A DNA stretch of 64,000 nt, taken from assembly GCF_001612885.1 (NCBI RefSeq), contig NZ_BDBH01000001.1:1-64000 (forward strand). The letters run 5' to 3'. The position numbers and the translations under genes were made by a program. This stretch comes from Nocardia harenae NBRC 108248 (GTDB lineage Bacteria; Actinomycetota; Actinomycetes; Mycobacteriales; Mycobacteriaceae). Under the pieces are notes generated by a model. It had not been told where the DNA came from. It made no database searches and was given only the letters and a program-made list of their open reading frames with translations. Every line of letters starts with the position of its first letter. Positions within the stretch are counted from its first letter, which is position 1. This document shows, piece after piece, positions 23,202 to 30,955 of the stretch.

Positions 23202-24860
23202 TCACATCCGCTCCGGTGCGGTGACGCCGAGCAGCCCGAGGCCGTTGGCGAGCACCTGCCTGGTCGCGTTCACCAGCACGAGCCGCGCCGCGTTGGTCGG
23301 CGAGACCGGCTCGTCACCGAGCGGGAGCACCCGCAGGGTCTTGTTGGTCTGGAACCGGTGGTAGGCGCCGGCCAGCTCCTCCAGGTAGCGGGCGACGCGG
23401 TGCGGCTCGCGCAGCCCGGCCGCGGCGCCGAGCACCCGGGGAAACTCGCCGAGGGTGCGGATCAGCTCGCCCTCCTCGTCGGCGGCGAGCAGCGCCAGGT
23501 CGGGCGCGACCGCGTCGAAGCCGAACTCCGCCGCGTTGCGCCCGATCGAGGCGGTGCGGGCGTGTGCGTACTGCACGTAGTACACCGGGTTCTCGGTGCT
23601 CTGGCTGGTCCACAGGTTCAGGTCGATATCGATGCTGGAGTTCACCGAGCTGCGCACCAGCGAGTACCTGGCGGCGTCGACGCCGATCGCCTCGACCAGG
23701 TCGTCGAGGGTGACGACGGTGCCCGCCCGCTTGCTCATCTTCACGGCCTGGCCGTCGCGCACCAGGTTCACCATCTGGCCGATCAGCACCTCGACGGTGG
23801 CCGGGTCGTCGCCGAACGCCGCCGCGGCCGCCTTCAGCCTGCCGATGTAGCCGTGGTGGTCCGCGCCGAGCATGTAGATGCACAGGTCGAAGCCGCGGGC
23901 CCGCTTGTCCTGGAAGTACGCGATATCGCCGGCGATGTAGGCGGAGGTGCCGTCGCTCTTGATGACCACGCGGTCCTGGTCGTCGCCGTACGCGGAGCTG
24001 GCGATCCACCAGGCGCCGTCCTTCTCGTACAGGTCGCCGGAGTTCTTCAGCGTCTGCACCGCGCGCTCCACCGCCCCGGAGGCGAAGAGCGAGGACTCGT
24101 TGAAGTAGACGTCGAAGTCGGTGCCGAAGTCGTGCAGGGCCTGCTTGATCTGCGCGAACATCAGCTCGACGCCCTCGCGCCGGAACAGCTCGAGGCGTTC
24201 CCGCTCGGGCAGCTCGGCGGCGCCCGGGTGCGCGGCGGTGATCCGCTCGGCGATCTCGCCGATGTAGGCGCCGGCGTAGCCGTTCTCCGGGGTCGGGGCG
24301 CCGGTGGCGGCGGCGACCAGGGACTGCGCGAAGCGGTCGATCTGCGCGCCGTTGTCGTTGAAGTAGTACTCACGGGTGACGTCGGCGCCCTGCGCGGCCA
24401 GGATCCGGCCCAGCGCGTCGCCGACCGCGGCCCAGCGGGTGCCACCGAGATGGACCGGGCCGGTCGGGTTCGCGGAGACGAACTCCAGGTTGATCCTGGT
24501 GCCGGCGAGGGCCTGCGCGGTGCCGTAGCCGGTACCCGCGGCGAGCACCTGCTCGAGGATGGCGCCCTGCGCGGAAGCGGCCAGCCGGATGTTCAGGAAG
24601 CCCGGCCCGGCGACCTCGGCCGACGCCACCCCGTCGGCCGCGGAAAGCGCCTCTGCCAGCCACGATGCCAGGTCGCGGGGGGCTACCCCGGCCGGCTTCC
24701 CGACGCGCATCGCCAGATTCGTGGCATAGTCGCCGTGGTCGGGATTACGGGGACGCTCCACGGTGACCTCGTCGGGCAGCACAGCGGGATCGAGCCCGCG
24801 TTCGACGAGCACCTTCGCCGCGGTACCGCGAAGGAGATCTGCAAGGTCAGCTGGAGTCAC
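23202..24860 (-). CDS. argS: Arginyl-tRNA synthetase
   Basis: Class I synthetase charging tRNA-Arg. The 552-aa protein has the HIGH-type signature [22 protein letters not shown] near residue 130 (HLGG for HIGH), and [16 protein letters not shown] near residue 375. The C-terminal DALR anticodon-binding domain includes [20 protein letters not shown]. The start is GTG; TAGGAT lies 8 nt upstream, suggesting a leaderless transcript. The gene for tRNA-Arg(CCG) lies 1.7 kb away on the other strand. Confidence 0.97.
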   Translation of the reverse strand: MTPADLADLLRGTAAKVLVERGLDPAVLPDEVTVERPRNPDHGDYATNLAMRVGKPAGVAPRDLASWLAEALSAADGVASAEVAGPGFLNIRLAASAQGAILEQVLAAGTGYGTAQALAGTRINLEFVSANPTGPVHLGGTRWAAVGDALGRILAAQGADVTREYYFNDNGAQIDRFAQSLVAAATGAPTPENGYAGAYIGEIAERITAAHPGAAELPERERLELFRREGVELMFAQIKQALHDFGTDFDVYFNESSLFASGAVERAVQTLKNSGDLYEKDGAWWIASSAYGDDQDRVVIKSDGTSAYIAGDIAYFQDKRARGFDLCIYMLGADHHGYIGRLKAAAAAFGDDPATVEVLIGQMVNLVRDGQAVKMSKRAGTVVTLDDLVEAIGVDAARYSLVRSSVNSSIDIDLNLWTSQSTENPVYYVQYAHARTASIGRNAAEFGFDAVAPDLALLAADEEGELIRTLGEFPRVLGAAAGLREPHRVARYLEELAGAYHRFQTNKTLRVLPLGDEPVSPTNAARLVLVNATRQVLANGLGLLGVTAPERM

Positions 24861-24868
24861 GAGTCTCT

Positions 24869-24874
24869 ATCCTA
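24869..24874 (-). promoter_or_regulatory. -10 box for a leaderless argS mRNA
   Basis: TAGGAT on the minus strand ends 8 nt before the argS GTG codon, and no SD sequence is seen. This is the spacing expected when transcription begins at or next to the start codon. Confidence 0.45.
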
Positions 24875-24954
24875 TGGTCTCGGCGGGTGTGCACCGCAGG
24901 TGGGCACCGCGCGGCCACGCCCCATCCGTCACGTCGAAAGAAGCGCAGCGAGCG

Positions 24955-25851
24955 ATGCCGAGTAGTAACGCCCCGAGGTCGTCCGGTGGTTCCAAGTCGG
25001 CGAAAGCCGTCCGCGCCGCCGGAAAGGTCGCGCCGTCCGGCAAGGGCGGTGACCGCAAGGGCGGCGGCCTGCAGAGACGACAGATCCCCTGGATGACGAT
25101 CGGCGCGGCCGCGGTCATTGTCGCACTAGTCGGCGCGCTCGCCTACTACCTGGTCCCCAAGTACCAGGAGCAGGCCGAGCTCGATCGATTCACCCCGAGC
25201 GCCGAGCGGCAGGACCCGTCGGACCAGATCGACGGCGTGGTGAAGCAGGAGTACCCGGCCGGGCTGCACATCGGCCCCACCCAGCGCGTCGCCTACGACA
25301 GGACACCGGCCTTCGGCGGCCCGCACGATTCGTCCTGGGCCACCTGCACCGGCGTCGTCTACGACGAGGCCATCCGCACCGAGAACGCGGTGCACTCGCT
25401 GGAGCACGGCGCGGTCTGGATCGCCTACAACCCCGACCGGGTGGACAGCGCGGGCGTCGAGACCCTGGCGGCCAAGGTCGAGGGCAAGCCGTACACCCTG
25501 ATGTCCCCCTTCCCCGGCCTCGACTCCGCGATCTCGCTGCAGTCCTGGGGCCACCAGCTCAAGGTGGACAGCGTCGACGACAAGCGGATCAATCAGTTCA
25601 TCACCGCGCTGCGGCTGAACAACTACACCTACCCCGAGGTCGGCGCGGACTGCTCGACCATCGCCTTCGACACCGACAACCCGCCGCCCTTCGACGCCAC
25701 CCCGCCCGGCCCCGACGCGGTACCCATGGACGGTGCCGGGTTGACCCCCGATCAGGGTGAGCTGGGCGGGCTGCCCGGCGGTATTCCCGGGCTGCCCGGG
25801 ATGCCGGGTAACGAGTTCCCGGTGCCGGGTACGCCCGGCGTGCCGCAGTGA
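24955..25851 (+). CDS. DUF3105 family membrane-anchored protein
   Basis: Unknown function. From MPSSNAPRSSGG the product is 298 aa: a basic, Ser/Lys-rich cytoplasmic tail (1-43), one transmembrane helix (about 45-67, ending ALAYYLVPKY), then an outside domain. That domain has GVVKQEYPAGLHIGPTQRVAY, PHDSSWATCTGVVY and the conserved SLEHGAVWIAYNP with a His near residue 150. The tail (225-298) is Pro/Gly-rich. The next gene, a DUF305 protein, overlaps its stop by GTGA. Such pairs recur in actinobacteria; a role in metal or redox handling at the cell surface is only a guess. Confidence 0.85.
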   Translation: MPSSNAPRSSGGSKSAKAVRAAGKVAPSGKGGDRKGGGLQRRQIPWMTIGAAAVIVALVGALAYYLVPKYQEQAELDRFTPSAERQDPSDQIDGVVKQEYPAGLHIGPTQRVAYDRTPAFGGPHDSSWATCTGVVYDEAIRTENAVHSLEHGAVWIAYNPDRVDSAGVETLAAKVEGKPYTLMSPFPGLDSAISLQSWGHQLKVDSVDDKRINQFITALRLNNYTYPEVGADCSTIAFDTDNPPPFDATPPGPDAVPMDGAGLTPDQGELGGLPGGIPGLPGMPGNEFPVPGTPGVPQ

Positions 25852-26555
25852 GCGGGGACGTCGCCACCGAGGAACGCCCGGTTTCGCCGGCGGGCCAGTT
25901 CCAGCGCCAGCGCACCGCGCTGCTGGTGTTCGGCGTGCTCGGCGCGATGCTCATCGGCTTCGCGCTGGGCGCGCTGGCCCGGCTGCCCATCGACGGCGCC
26001 CGCCAGCCCGATCCAGGGCCGGTGGATGTCGGGTTCCTCCAGGACATGTCCGCGCACCACGCGCAGGCGGTGGAGATGGCCGGGGTGCTCTTGGTGCGCA
26101 GCACGGACACCGATGTGCGGCGGCTCGCCTACGACATCCTCACCACCCAGCAGAACCAGGTAGGGCGGATGCAGGGCTGGTTGCAGCTGTGGAACGAGCC
26201 CGCGCAGAGCATCGACGGGCACATGGGGTGGATGAGTTCGACCGAAGGCGGGCACGCGCACGGCGGTTCGTCTTCCCCGGCCTCTCCGGTCCAAGTGATG
26301 CCCGGCATGGCGTCCCAGGAAGAGCTCGCCACCCTGCGCCAGGCGGTCGGCCCCGGTCTCGACACGTTGTTTCTCCAGCTCATGCTCCGGCACCACCAGG
26401 GCGGGCTGGAGATGATCCGCTACGCCGCCGACCACGCCGAGACCACGCCGGTCCGCAGCCTGGCCGGAACCATGGTGCAGACCCAGCAGGGCGAATCCCA
26501 GCTCATGAGCGGCATGCTCGCCGCCCGCGGCGCGGAACCACTGCCCCTCAACTGA
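25848..26555 (+). CDS. DUF305 family (ferritin-like fold) membrane protein
   Basis: 235 aa. A short cytoplasmic N-terminus and one transmembrane helix (about 25-45) are followed by a helical DUF305 domain. It shows the two family His motifs: DMSAHHAQAVEMA near residue 68 and MLRHHQGGLEMIRYA near 185. A Met/His-rich loop (GHMGWMSSTEGGHAHGG) lies between them. DUF305 proteins are linked to copper handling in several bacteria, and the His/Met content fits metal binding, but that role is inferred. The GTG start overlaps the DUF3105 stop, so the two are co-translated. Confidence 0.88.
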   Translation: MSGDVATEERPVSPAGQFQRQRTALLVFGVLGAMLIGFALGALARLPIDGARQPDPGPVDVGFLQDMSAHHAQAVEMAGVLLVRSTDTDVRRLAYDILTTQQNQVGRMQGWLQLWNEPAQSIDGHMGWMSSTEGGHAHGGSSSPASPVQVMPGMASQEELATLRQAVGPGLDTLFLQLMLRHHQGGLEMIRYAADHAETTPVRSLAGTMVQTQQGESQLMSGMLAARGAEPLPLN

Positions 26556-26559
26556 CGTT

Positions 26560-26589
26560 TTGGTGGGGCGGCGAGCCATGCGTTACGCT
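26560..26589 (+). promoter_or_regulatory. Possible promoter of tRNA-Arg
   Basis: TTGGTG (26560-26565), 18 nt, TACGCT (26584-26589) ends 15 nt before the mature tRNA 5' end. Confidence 0.35.
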
Positions 26590-26604
26590 TCATCCCGCTA
26601 TCCC

Positions 26605-26677
26605 GCCCTCGTAGCTCAGGGGATAGAGCGTCTGCCTCCGGAGCAGAAGGCCGCAGGTTCGAATCCTGCCGAGGGCA
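26605..26677 (+). tRNA. tRNA-Arg (anticodon CCG)
   Basis: 73 nt with all arms: acceptor GCCCTCG/CGAGGGC, D-stem GCTC/GAGC, anticodon stem TCTGC/GCAGA around loop CTCCGGA (anticodon CCG, reading CGG), and T-stem GCAGG/CCTGC around TTCGAAT. The discriminator is A and the CCA end is not encoded. CGG is an abundant Arg codon in this GC-rich genome. It lies near argS, as argV does in mycobacteria. Confidence 0.97.
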
Positions 26678-26686
26678 CCGACACCC

Positions 26687-26720
26687 GGGCCTTGACCAGC
26701 AGTGATGCCGGTCAAGGCCC
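26687..26720 (+). terminator. Terminator hairpin after tRNA-Arg
   Basis: GGGCCTTGACC, a 12-nt loop, GGTCAAGGCCC is a perfect 11-bp inverted repeat 9 nt past the tRNA, followed by GTTCTCGTC. Confidence 0.75.
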
Positions 26721-26771
26721 GTTCTCGTCAACCTCATCGCCGCCTGCCTCGACGGCTGCGAGTACCGCGCC

Positions 26772-26777
26772 TAGCCT
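26772..26777 (+). promoter_or_regulatory. -10 box for a leaderless XRE regulator mRNA
   Basis: TAGCCT ends 6 nt before the ATG at 26784 and there is no SD sequence. Confidence 0.45.
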
Positions 26778-26783
26778 GGTTGC

Positions 26784-27959
26784 ATGGCCGAATTGGGGGA
26801 ACTGGTCCGCTCGGTTCGCAAGCGCCGAGCACTGACGCAACAAGAGCTTGCCGACCTTTCCGGAGTGAGCCTCGCTCGTATCAGGCAACTCGAGACAGGT
26901 GGTCATCAGGGGGTGCGCCTCGCCACGCTGCGGAAACTCGCTGTTGCCCTGCGCGTGCGTACGTCGGTGCTGCAACCGGGCGGTTCTACCGATGCCGAGC
27001 ACGCCAGTCCCGCCACTGCTGATATCTGGGAGCCTGTGAGGCGCGCTCTGGTCGCTCCTGACAACCCTCGCCGCGACGACGAACAGCCGCCCAGTGCTGA
27101 TGTGGAGGGGTCCCTGGCTGCCCTGGCAGCGCTCGATGAAGCTCACCGTTACGCCGACGTCGCCGCCATGCTGCCCGATCTGATCGCCGACGCCAACACG
27201 CTGGGAGACGAGGGACGGGAGATCCGGGCGCGGGTGTTGCGGTTCACGGCGCATTCCCTGGTGCAAAATCGGCAGTTCGATACGGCGGCGCTCACCGTGG
27301 ACCGGGCTGTGGACGCTGCGGCCGACCCGGAGACGGTTATGGGTGCGATCAACGCACTGATCTGGTCACATCTACGACAGGGAAACCTCGACGCGGCACG
27401 CCGACTCGCGGAGCACTGGGCTGATGAGGTCGAGCCGCAGCGGTTTTCGCGCGCGACCCCGAAGGAGTTGGCGCGCTGGGGCAAGCTCTACCTTTACATC
27501 GCGAACGTCGCGGTCCGGGACAATTCGCCGGGTGCGACGGACGATGCGCTTTCCGTAGCACGCGCCGCTGCTGTGCGGATCGGCCGGGAGGCCGTGTTCG
27601 AGCGTCTGCCGCTCCGTGCTTTCGGACCCGTCTCGGTGGCTCACGCAGCCGTGGAGAGCGCTGTCATCGCCGAGGAGCCGACTCGGGCGCTAGCGATTGC
27701 AGAAAGACTCCCGCAAGCCATCCCGGCTGCGAACGTTGCCGCTCGTCTTCGGCACCGGCTCGACGTAGCCAACGCACATGCCCAGTTGCGCCAGTGGCCC
27801 GAAGCGATGGGCACCCTCGCCGAACTCCGCACCGCCGCGCCGGAGTGGCTGACTCAGCAGCGCTACGCCCGTGACATCGTGCAGACCGTGGTTTCGGAAC
27901 GCCGGACCCTCACGCCGGACATGCGGGAGTTGGCCGACTTCGTGAACTTGGAATACTAA
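26784..27959 (+). CDS. XRE-family transcriptional regulator with TPR-like C-terminus
   Basis: 391 aa. An N-terminal helix-turn-helix (residues about 5-60, LTQQELADLSGVSLARIRQLETG) is followed by a linker and a long alpha-helical, TPR-like region (about 105-390). This layout is common among actinobacterial regulators of secondary metabolism and stress, where the helical part senses a peptide or small ligand. Codons and GC are somewhat less biased than in the core genes. It lies between tRNA-Arg and an orphan hemC-like gene that it may control. The ATG follows a TAGCCT box, so the mRNA is probably leaderless. Confidence 0.85.
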   Translation: MAELGELVRSVRKRRALTQQELADLSGVSLARIRQLETGGHQGVRLATLRKLAVALRVRTSVLQPGGSTDAEHASPATADIWEPVRRALVAPDNPRRDDEQPPSADVEGSLAALAALDEAHRYADVAAMLPDLIADANTLGDEGREIRARVLRFTAHSLVQNRQFDTAALTVDRAVDAAADPETVMGAINALIWSHLRQGNLDAARRLAEHWADEVEPQRFSRATPKELARWGKLYLYIANVAVRDNSPGATDDALSVARAAAVRIGREAVFERLPLRAFGPVSVAHAAVESAVIAEEPTRALAIAERLPQAIPAANVAARLRHRLDVANAHAQLRQWPEAMGTLAELRTAAPEWLTQQRYARDIVQTVVSERRTLTPDMRELADFVNLEY

Positions 27960-28171
27960 GCAGCACAAGCATTCTCGTCACTTCTTAACGGTTCGCGGGC
28001 AACGCGCCTTGTACCGCCATATCGAAGATCACTGCCGCGCTGACAGCGTCTGCCTCGGCCTCGCCGCCGGGTGAGCCCCACAGACAAGCGAACCCGCACA
28101 CCTCCCCAGTTTGGCTGTATCCCCGGCGGCGGGTGCCTACCACGTAGCCCCAGTGTGGAGAGGCGCACCCC
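27960..28171. other. Spacer after the XRE gene
   Basis: No gene that I would accept. A minus-strand frame from 28209 to 27985 could encode 74 aa beginning MVMSSNVIGS and ending QGALPANR. It lacks a ribosome site and overlaps the better-supported start at 28172, so it is left uncalled. Confidence 0.3.
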
Positions 28172-28450
28172 GTGCTCAGCGAGCCAATGACGTTGCTGCT
28201 CATGACCATTGCGATAGCCCTGCCCGCCGGCGTGACCCTCGCCCTGTGTCTCGTTCCCTACCCCACACAGCAGCACGAAGACGAGCAGCAGGAGCCGCCG
28301 CCATGCCGAGTGCGCGCCCGCGTCAGGTCGAGTTGCCGTGAACCGGCGGTCTCAACTCGGCCTGACACGCGTAACCACTGTTTCCTGCGCCTGTGGCAGT
28401 CCCACACATCAACCGATTCCGCGCCGAGATCGCGACCCGGCCCGGCCTGA
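28172..28450 (+). CDS. Small predicted membrane protein, unknown
   Basis: Not recognised. The GTG start has GGAGAGG 8 nt upstream. The first 40 residues form a convincing membrane segment (MTLLLMTIAIALPAGVTLAL, about residues 6-25) followed by an acidic Gln/Glu tail. The later part (after QQEPPP) is Arg- and Ser-rich and may not be native. Total length is 92 aa if read to the TGA. It sits between the XRE regulator and the hemC-like gene. A single-pass small protein is plausible; its boundaries are uncertain. Confidence 0.45.
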   Translation: MLSEPMTLLLMTIAIALPAGVTLALCLVPYPTQQHEDEQQEPPPCRVRARVRSSCREPAVSTRPDTRNHCFLRLWQSHTSTDSAPRSRPGPA

Positions 28451-28509
28451 TCGTCACCGTCCTGTACCAGGCCAGTGGCCTCGCCATCGGCGCGAGAGTG
28501 CGGGGGTAG
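28393..28509 (+). CDS. Possible 38-aa ORF ending in the hemC -10 box
   Basis: GTG at 28393 opens a frame coding PHINRFRAEIATRPGLIVTV and further to a TAG at 28507. That TAG is also the first three bases of the TAGAGT box of the next gene. Composition looks protein-like but there is no SD sequence and the frame overlaps the tail of the previous ORF. It may be a remnant of a longer gene. Confidence 0.2.
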   Translation: MAVPHINRFRAEIATRPGLIVTVLYQASGLAIGARVRG

Positions 28510-28512
28510 AGT
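28507..28512 (+). promoter_or_regulatory. -10 box for a leaderless hemC-like mRNA
   Basis: TAGAGT ends 6 nt before the ATG at 28519, with no SD sequence. Confidence 0.5.
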
Positions 28513-28518
28513 CGCGCC

Positions 28519-29451
28519 ATGCCGCCGAGTTCGCGCACCATCCGGATCGCCACCCGATCCTCACCGATGGCTCTGGCCCAGGCCGAGAACATCGCCGCGG
28601 GCCTCGCCGGGCTCGGCGTGGTCACCGAGCTGGTGAAGGTCACCTCCGCCGGCGACCGCTGGATGGGCGACTTGTCCAAACTCGGCGGCAAGGGCGCGTT
28701 CGTCAAGGAGATCGACGACGCCCTGCTGCGCGGCGACGCCGACCTGGCTGTTCACTGCCTCAAGGACATTCCTGGCGACATCCCGATCACCGCCGGACTC
28801 GCGTTCGGCGGATACCCCGCCCGCGAAGACGTCCACGACGCCATCATCACTCGCGACGGCAGGCCCCTCGCCGAACAACCCGACGGTTCGGTGGTCGGCA
28901 CCAGCTCGGTCCGCCGTGCCGCGCAGCTGCGGCTGCACTACCCGCACCTGGACGTGAAACCGTTGCGTGGCAACGTCAACACCCGTATGGCCAGGCTCGA
29001 CGAAGGTCACGTCGACATTCTCATCGCGGCCGTGTCCGGGCTGGTCCGGGTCGGACACCAGGACCGCATCACCGAGACCCTGCCCATCGACACCATGTGC
29101 CCGCCGATCGGCGCGGGGATCATCGCGCTCGTCGCGCGGTCCGACGACACCGAACTCCTCGACCTCGCCGCGGCCCTGGACGACCCGGAGACCCACCGCC
29201 AAGCCGACGCCGAGCGCGCGATGCTCCACGCCCTGCAGGGGCACTGCAATTCACCGATCGCCGGAGTGGCAACCACCGACGTGACGGGGCGGCTCTCGTT
29301 GCACGGCAGAGTGTTCAGCCTCGACGGCACCCAATGGCTCGACTCGCACCACTGGGGTGTCCCCGAAGACCCCTCCGCGCTTGGATTCTTCGTCGGCTCC
29401 GACCTCCTGCGTCAAGGCGCACGCGCCATCATCAACGCGATCCCGCACTGA
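28519..29451 (+). CDS. Orphan hydroxymethylbilane synthase (HemC-like)
   Basis: Porphobilinogen deaminase fold, 310 aa. It keeps the catalytic Asp83 (AVHCLKDIPGD), the substrate-binding arginines in GTSSVRRAAQLR and LRGNVNTRMARLD, and Cys243 in LQGHCNSPIAG, where the dipyrromethane cofactor attaches. The usual GQGALAVE segment is instead IGAGIIALVAR, and the N-terminal half differs from the housekeeping mycobacterial HemC. No other tetrapyrrole gene is nearby, which suggests a second copy beside a housekeeping hemC elsewhere. Activity is plausible; a tailored tetrapyrrole or non-heme role is inference. The XRE gene upstream may regulate it. Confidence 0.85.
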   Translation: MPPSSRTIRIATRSSPMALAQAENIAAGLAGLGVVTELVKVTSAGDRWMGDLSKLGGKGAFVKEIDDALLRGDADLAVHCLKDIPGDIPITAGLAFGGYPAREDVHDAIITRDGRPLAEQPDGSVVGTSSVRRAAQLRLHYPHLDVKPLRGNVNTRMARLDEGHVDILIAAVSGLVRVGHQDRITETLPIDTMCPPIGAGIIALVARSDDTELLDLAAALDDPETHRQADAERAMLHALQGHCNSPIAGVATTDVTGRLSLHGRVFSLDGTQWLDSHHWGVPEDPSALGFFVGSDLLRQGARAIINAIPH

Positions 29452-29547
29452 TCGAACGCGCAGCACACGGCAGCGGTTGCACTGCTGGATTACCACAGTG
29501 CGGTCGGGGCCATCGTTCTGCTGGAGACGTGCTCTCGAACCAGGCGC

Positions 29548-29724
29548 CTACGACTTCCGCGAGAACCGCCCCTGGTCGTACTCATCGCGAATCTCGCGCA
29601 CCACGTCGGCTCCTGACGGCGCTTCCGCACTGGTGATCCCCCACCTTCGCTTATTCTTCCGCAGTTCCTCGTCCCATTCGGCGATCACTCGCCGCCGTAT
29701 GAGTTCATCCATGTCGACCAGCAT
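29548..29724 (-). CDS. Small charged protein, possibly antitoxin-like
   Basis: 58 aa from ATG 29724, or 54 aa from ATG 29712 (MDELIRRRVIAEWDEEL). Not recognised by family. It is strongly charged and helical, with motifs EELRKNKRRWGITSAEAP and VVREIRDEYDQGRFSRKS. The size and composition resemble small antitoxins of type II systems, but no toxin gene is adjacent. There is no clear SD. The sequence is too protein-like to be chance, in my judgement. It is convergent with the hemC-like gene and divergent from the Pro/Gly-repeat gene. Confidence 0.45.
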   Translation of the reverse strand: MLVDMDELIRRRVIAEWDEELRKNKRRWGITSAEAPSGADVVREIRDEYDQGRFSRKS

Positions 29725-29730
29725 GCACTG

Positions 29731-29862
29731 ATGGGGGCGGCAGCCGGGGCGACGCGGTCGGCCTGGGCGATATCGGAGCGGAATCCGGAGGTGTTCGAGC
29801 CCGCACGGGCGGCGTTTCTGGAGGTGACGCGGATTACCGAACCGGCGCCTCGCGGCGCCTGA
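29731..29862 (+). pseudogene. Possible gene remnant
   Basis: The plus strand from 29617 to 29862 is open in one frame with coding-like composition (AISERNPEVFEPARAAFLEV near the end), but the only start is an ATG at 29731 without an SD. It may be the 3' end of a lost gene. No family is recognised. Confidence 0.2.
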
Positions 29863-29936
29863 CGGGCGGCCCGCGGTAGCGGGCGGATCGAGTGCGGCTG
29901 CCGTAGGCTGCGGGGACAGCCGGGTTGGAGGACGCT

Positions 29937-30761
29937 ATGAGCTATCCGCCGTATGGGTCGCAGCCGGATCCGAATCAGGGGTGGGGGCCGCAGTCCGGGT
30001 ATCCGCCGGGTGGGTATGGGCCGGATCAGGGGCAGCCCGGGTACGGGCAGCAGCCTGGTCACGGATCGAATCCGGGCAACATGCCGCCTGGGTACGGGCA
30101 GAATCCCGGCTATCAGCAGCCCGGCTATGGCCAGAATCCTGGGAACGCGCAGCCTGGCTATGGCCAGAGTCCCGGGAACGCGCAGCCTGGCTATGGGCAG
30201 AATCCCGGGAACGCGCAGCCCGGGTACGGGGCGAATCCGCAGCAGGGTTACGGGCAGCAGCCGAGTTATGGGCAGCAATGGGGACAGCAGCCCGGTTATC
30301 CGCCGCCTCGGAAGAAGCGGACCGGGCTGATTGTCGCCCTTGTGGTCCTTCTCGTGGTCATCCTCGGCGGCATCACCGCGGGCATCGTGCTGACCGCCCA
30401 GGGCAGAACACCCCTCGCCTCGGACGAGAAGCAGATCGAGGTGGCGATCCGCGATTTCTACGAAACCCTCGGCGAGGACGGTTTCGCGGCCGCCGCGGCG
30501 ACGGCGTGCAGCGGGGATCGGGCCGAGTTCGAGGCGCTGAGCGAGGAGCAGAAGCAGGAGTTCGACCAGACGCAGGTGTCGGTGGTGATCAACGAGATCA
30601 AGGACATCGTCATTACCGGGGATCGGGCTACGGCGACCATTTCCGGGCGGATGACGTTGACGCTGCCGGGTGAGAGCCCGGACACCGATACCGACACCGA
30701 GGAGCACGTCAAGAAGGAAGACGGCACGTGGAAGGTCTGCTCGGCGGAGGATCAGGCCTGA
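29937..30761 (+). CDS. Pro/Gly/Tyr/Gln-repeat membrane protein with extracellular DUF4878-like domain
   Basis: 274 aa. Residues 1-118 are a low-complexity tail rich in Pro, Gly, Tyr and Gln, including three to four copies of [12 protein letters not shown] basic PRKKR stop-transfer motif and a transmembrane helix (about 124-147, [16 protein letters not shown]) follow. The outside domain (about 155-274) resembles the small cystatin/NTF2-like DUF4878 fold of mycobacterial lipoproteins and Ser/Thr-kinase-linked proteins. Two Cys residues (in TACSGD and WKVCSAEDQ) may pair. TGGAGGA precedes the ATG. The function is unknown. Confidence 0.8.
   Translation: MSYPPYGSQPDPNQGWGPQSGYPPGGYGPDQGQPGYGQQPGHGSNPGNMPPGYGQNPGYQQPGYGQNPGNAQPGYGQSPGNAQPGYGQNPGNAQPGYGANPQQGYGQQPSYGQQWGQQPGYPPPRKKRTGLIVALVVLLVVILGGITAGIVLTAQGRTPLASDEKQIEVAIRDFYETLGEDGFAAAAATACSGDRAEFEALSEEQKQEFDQTQVSVVINEIKDIVITGDRATATISGRMTLTLPGESPDTDTDTEEHVKKEDGTWKVCSAEDQA
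30117..30239 (+). repeat. 33-bp coding tandem repeat
   Basis: Three full copies and one partial copy of a 33-bp unit encode [11 protein letters not shown] (30117-30149, 30150-30182, 30183-30215, then a diverged copy). Third-position changes between copies show the repeat is maintained at protein level. Confidence 0.85.
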
Positions 30762-30794
30762 TGGCAGGGTGCGGAAACGCACCCTGCCGGAAAG

Positions 30795-30866
30795 AGCGAG
30801 CGGCGGGAATCGAACCCGCGTAAACGGCTTTGCAGACCGTTGCCTCAACCACTCAGCCACGCCCGC
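30795..30866 (-). tRNA. tRNA-Cys (anticodon GCA)
   Basis: 72 nt. The acceptor GCGGGCG pairs with CGCTCGC (one G-T pair). The anticodon stem ACGGT/GCCGT surrounds CTGCAAA (anticodon GCA), and the T-stem GCGGG/CCCGC surrounds TTCGATT. The discriminator is U, as required for CysRS. CCA is not encoded. Confidence 0.96.
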
Positions 30867-30943
30867 GTGACTGGAGTAGATCCTGCGGCATCGCGGCAGC
30901 CGGGAACACGGTTGCACTCAGGCTGATTGGAAGGGGGCGCCGA

Positions 30944-30949
30944 TATGAT
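30944..30949 (+). promoter_or_regulatory. -10 box for a leaderless marR mRNA
   Basis: TATGAT (five of six consensus bases) ends 6 nt before the ATG at 30956; no SD is present. Confidence 0.5.
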
Positions 30950-30955
30950 CTCTGC

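Noticed and set aside
27985..28209. 74-codon minus-strand frame (MVMSSNVIGS...)
   Set aside because: Protein-like in part, but has no ribosome site and overlaps the start of the better-supported plus-strand ORF at 28172.
30117..30239. Possible CRISPR-like or regulatory repeats
   Set aside because: The 33-bp units are contiguous, in frame and encode a peptide repeat; there are no spacers.
26605..30866. Prophage or integrative element
   Set aside because: No integrase, transposase, structural phage gene or second copy of the tRNA 3' end was found in the window.
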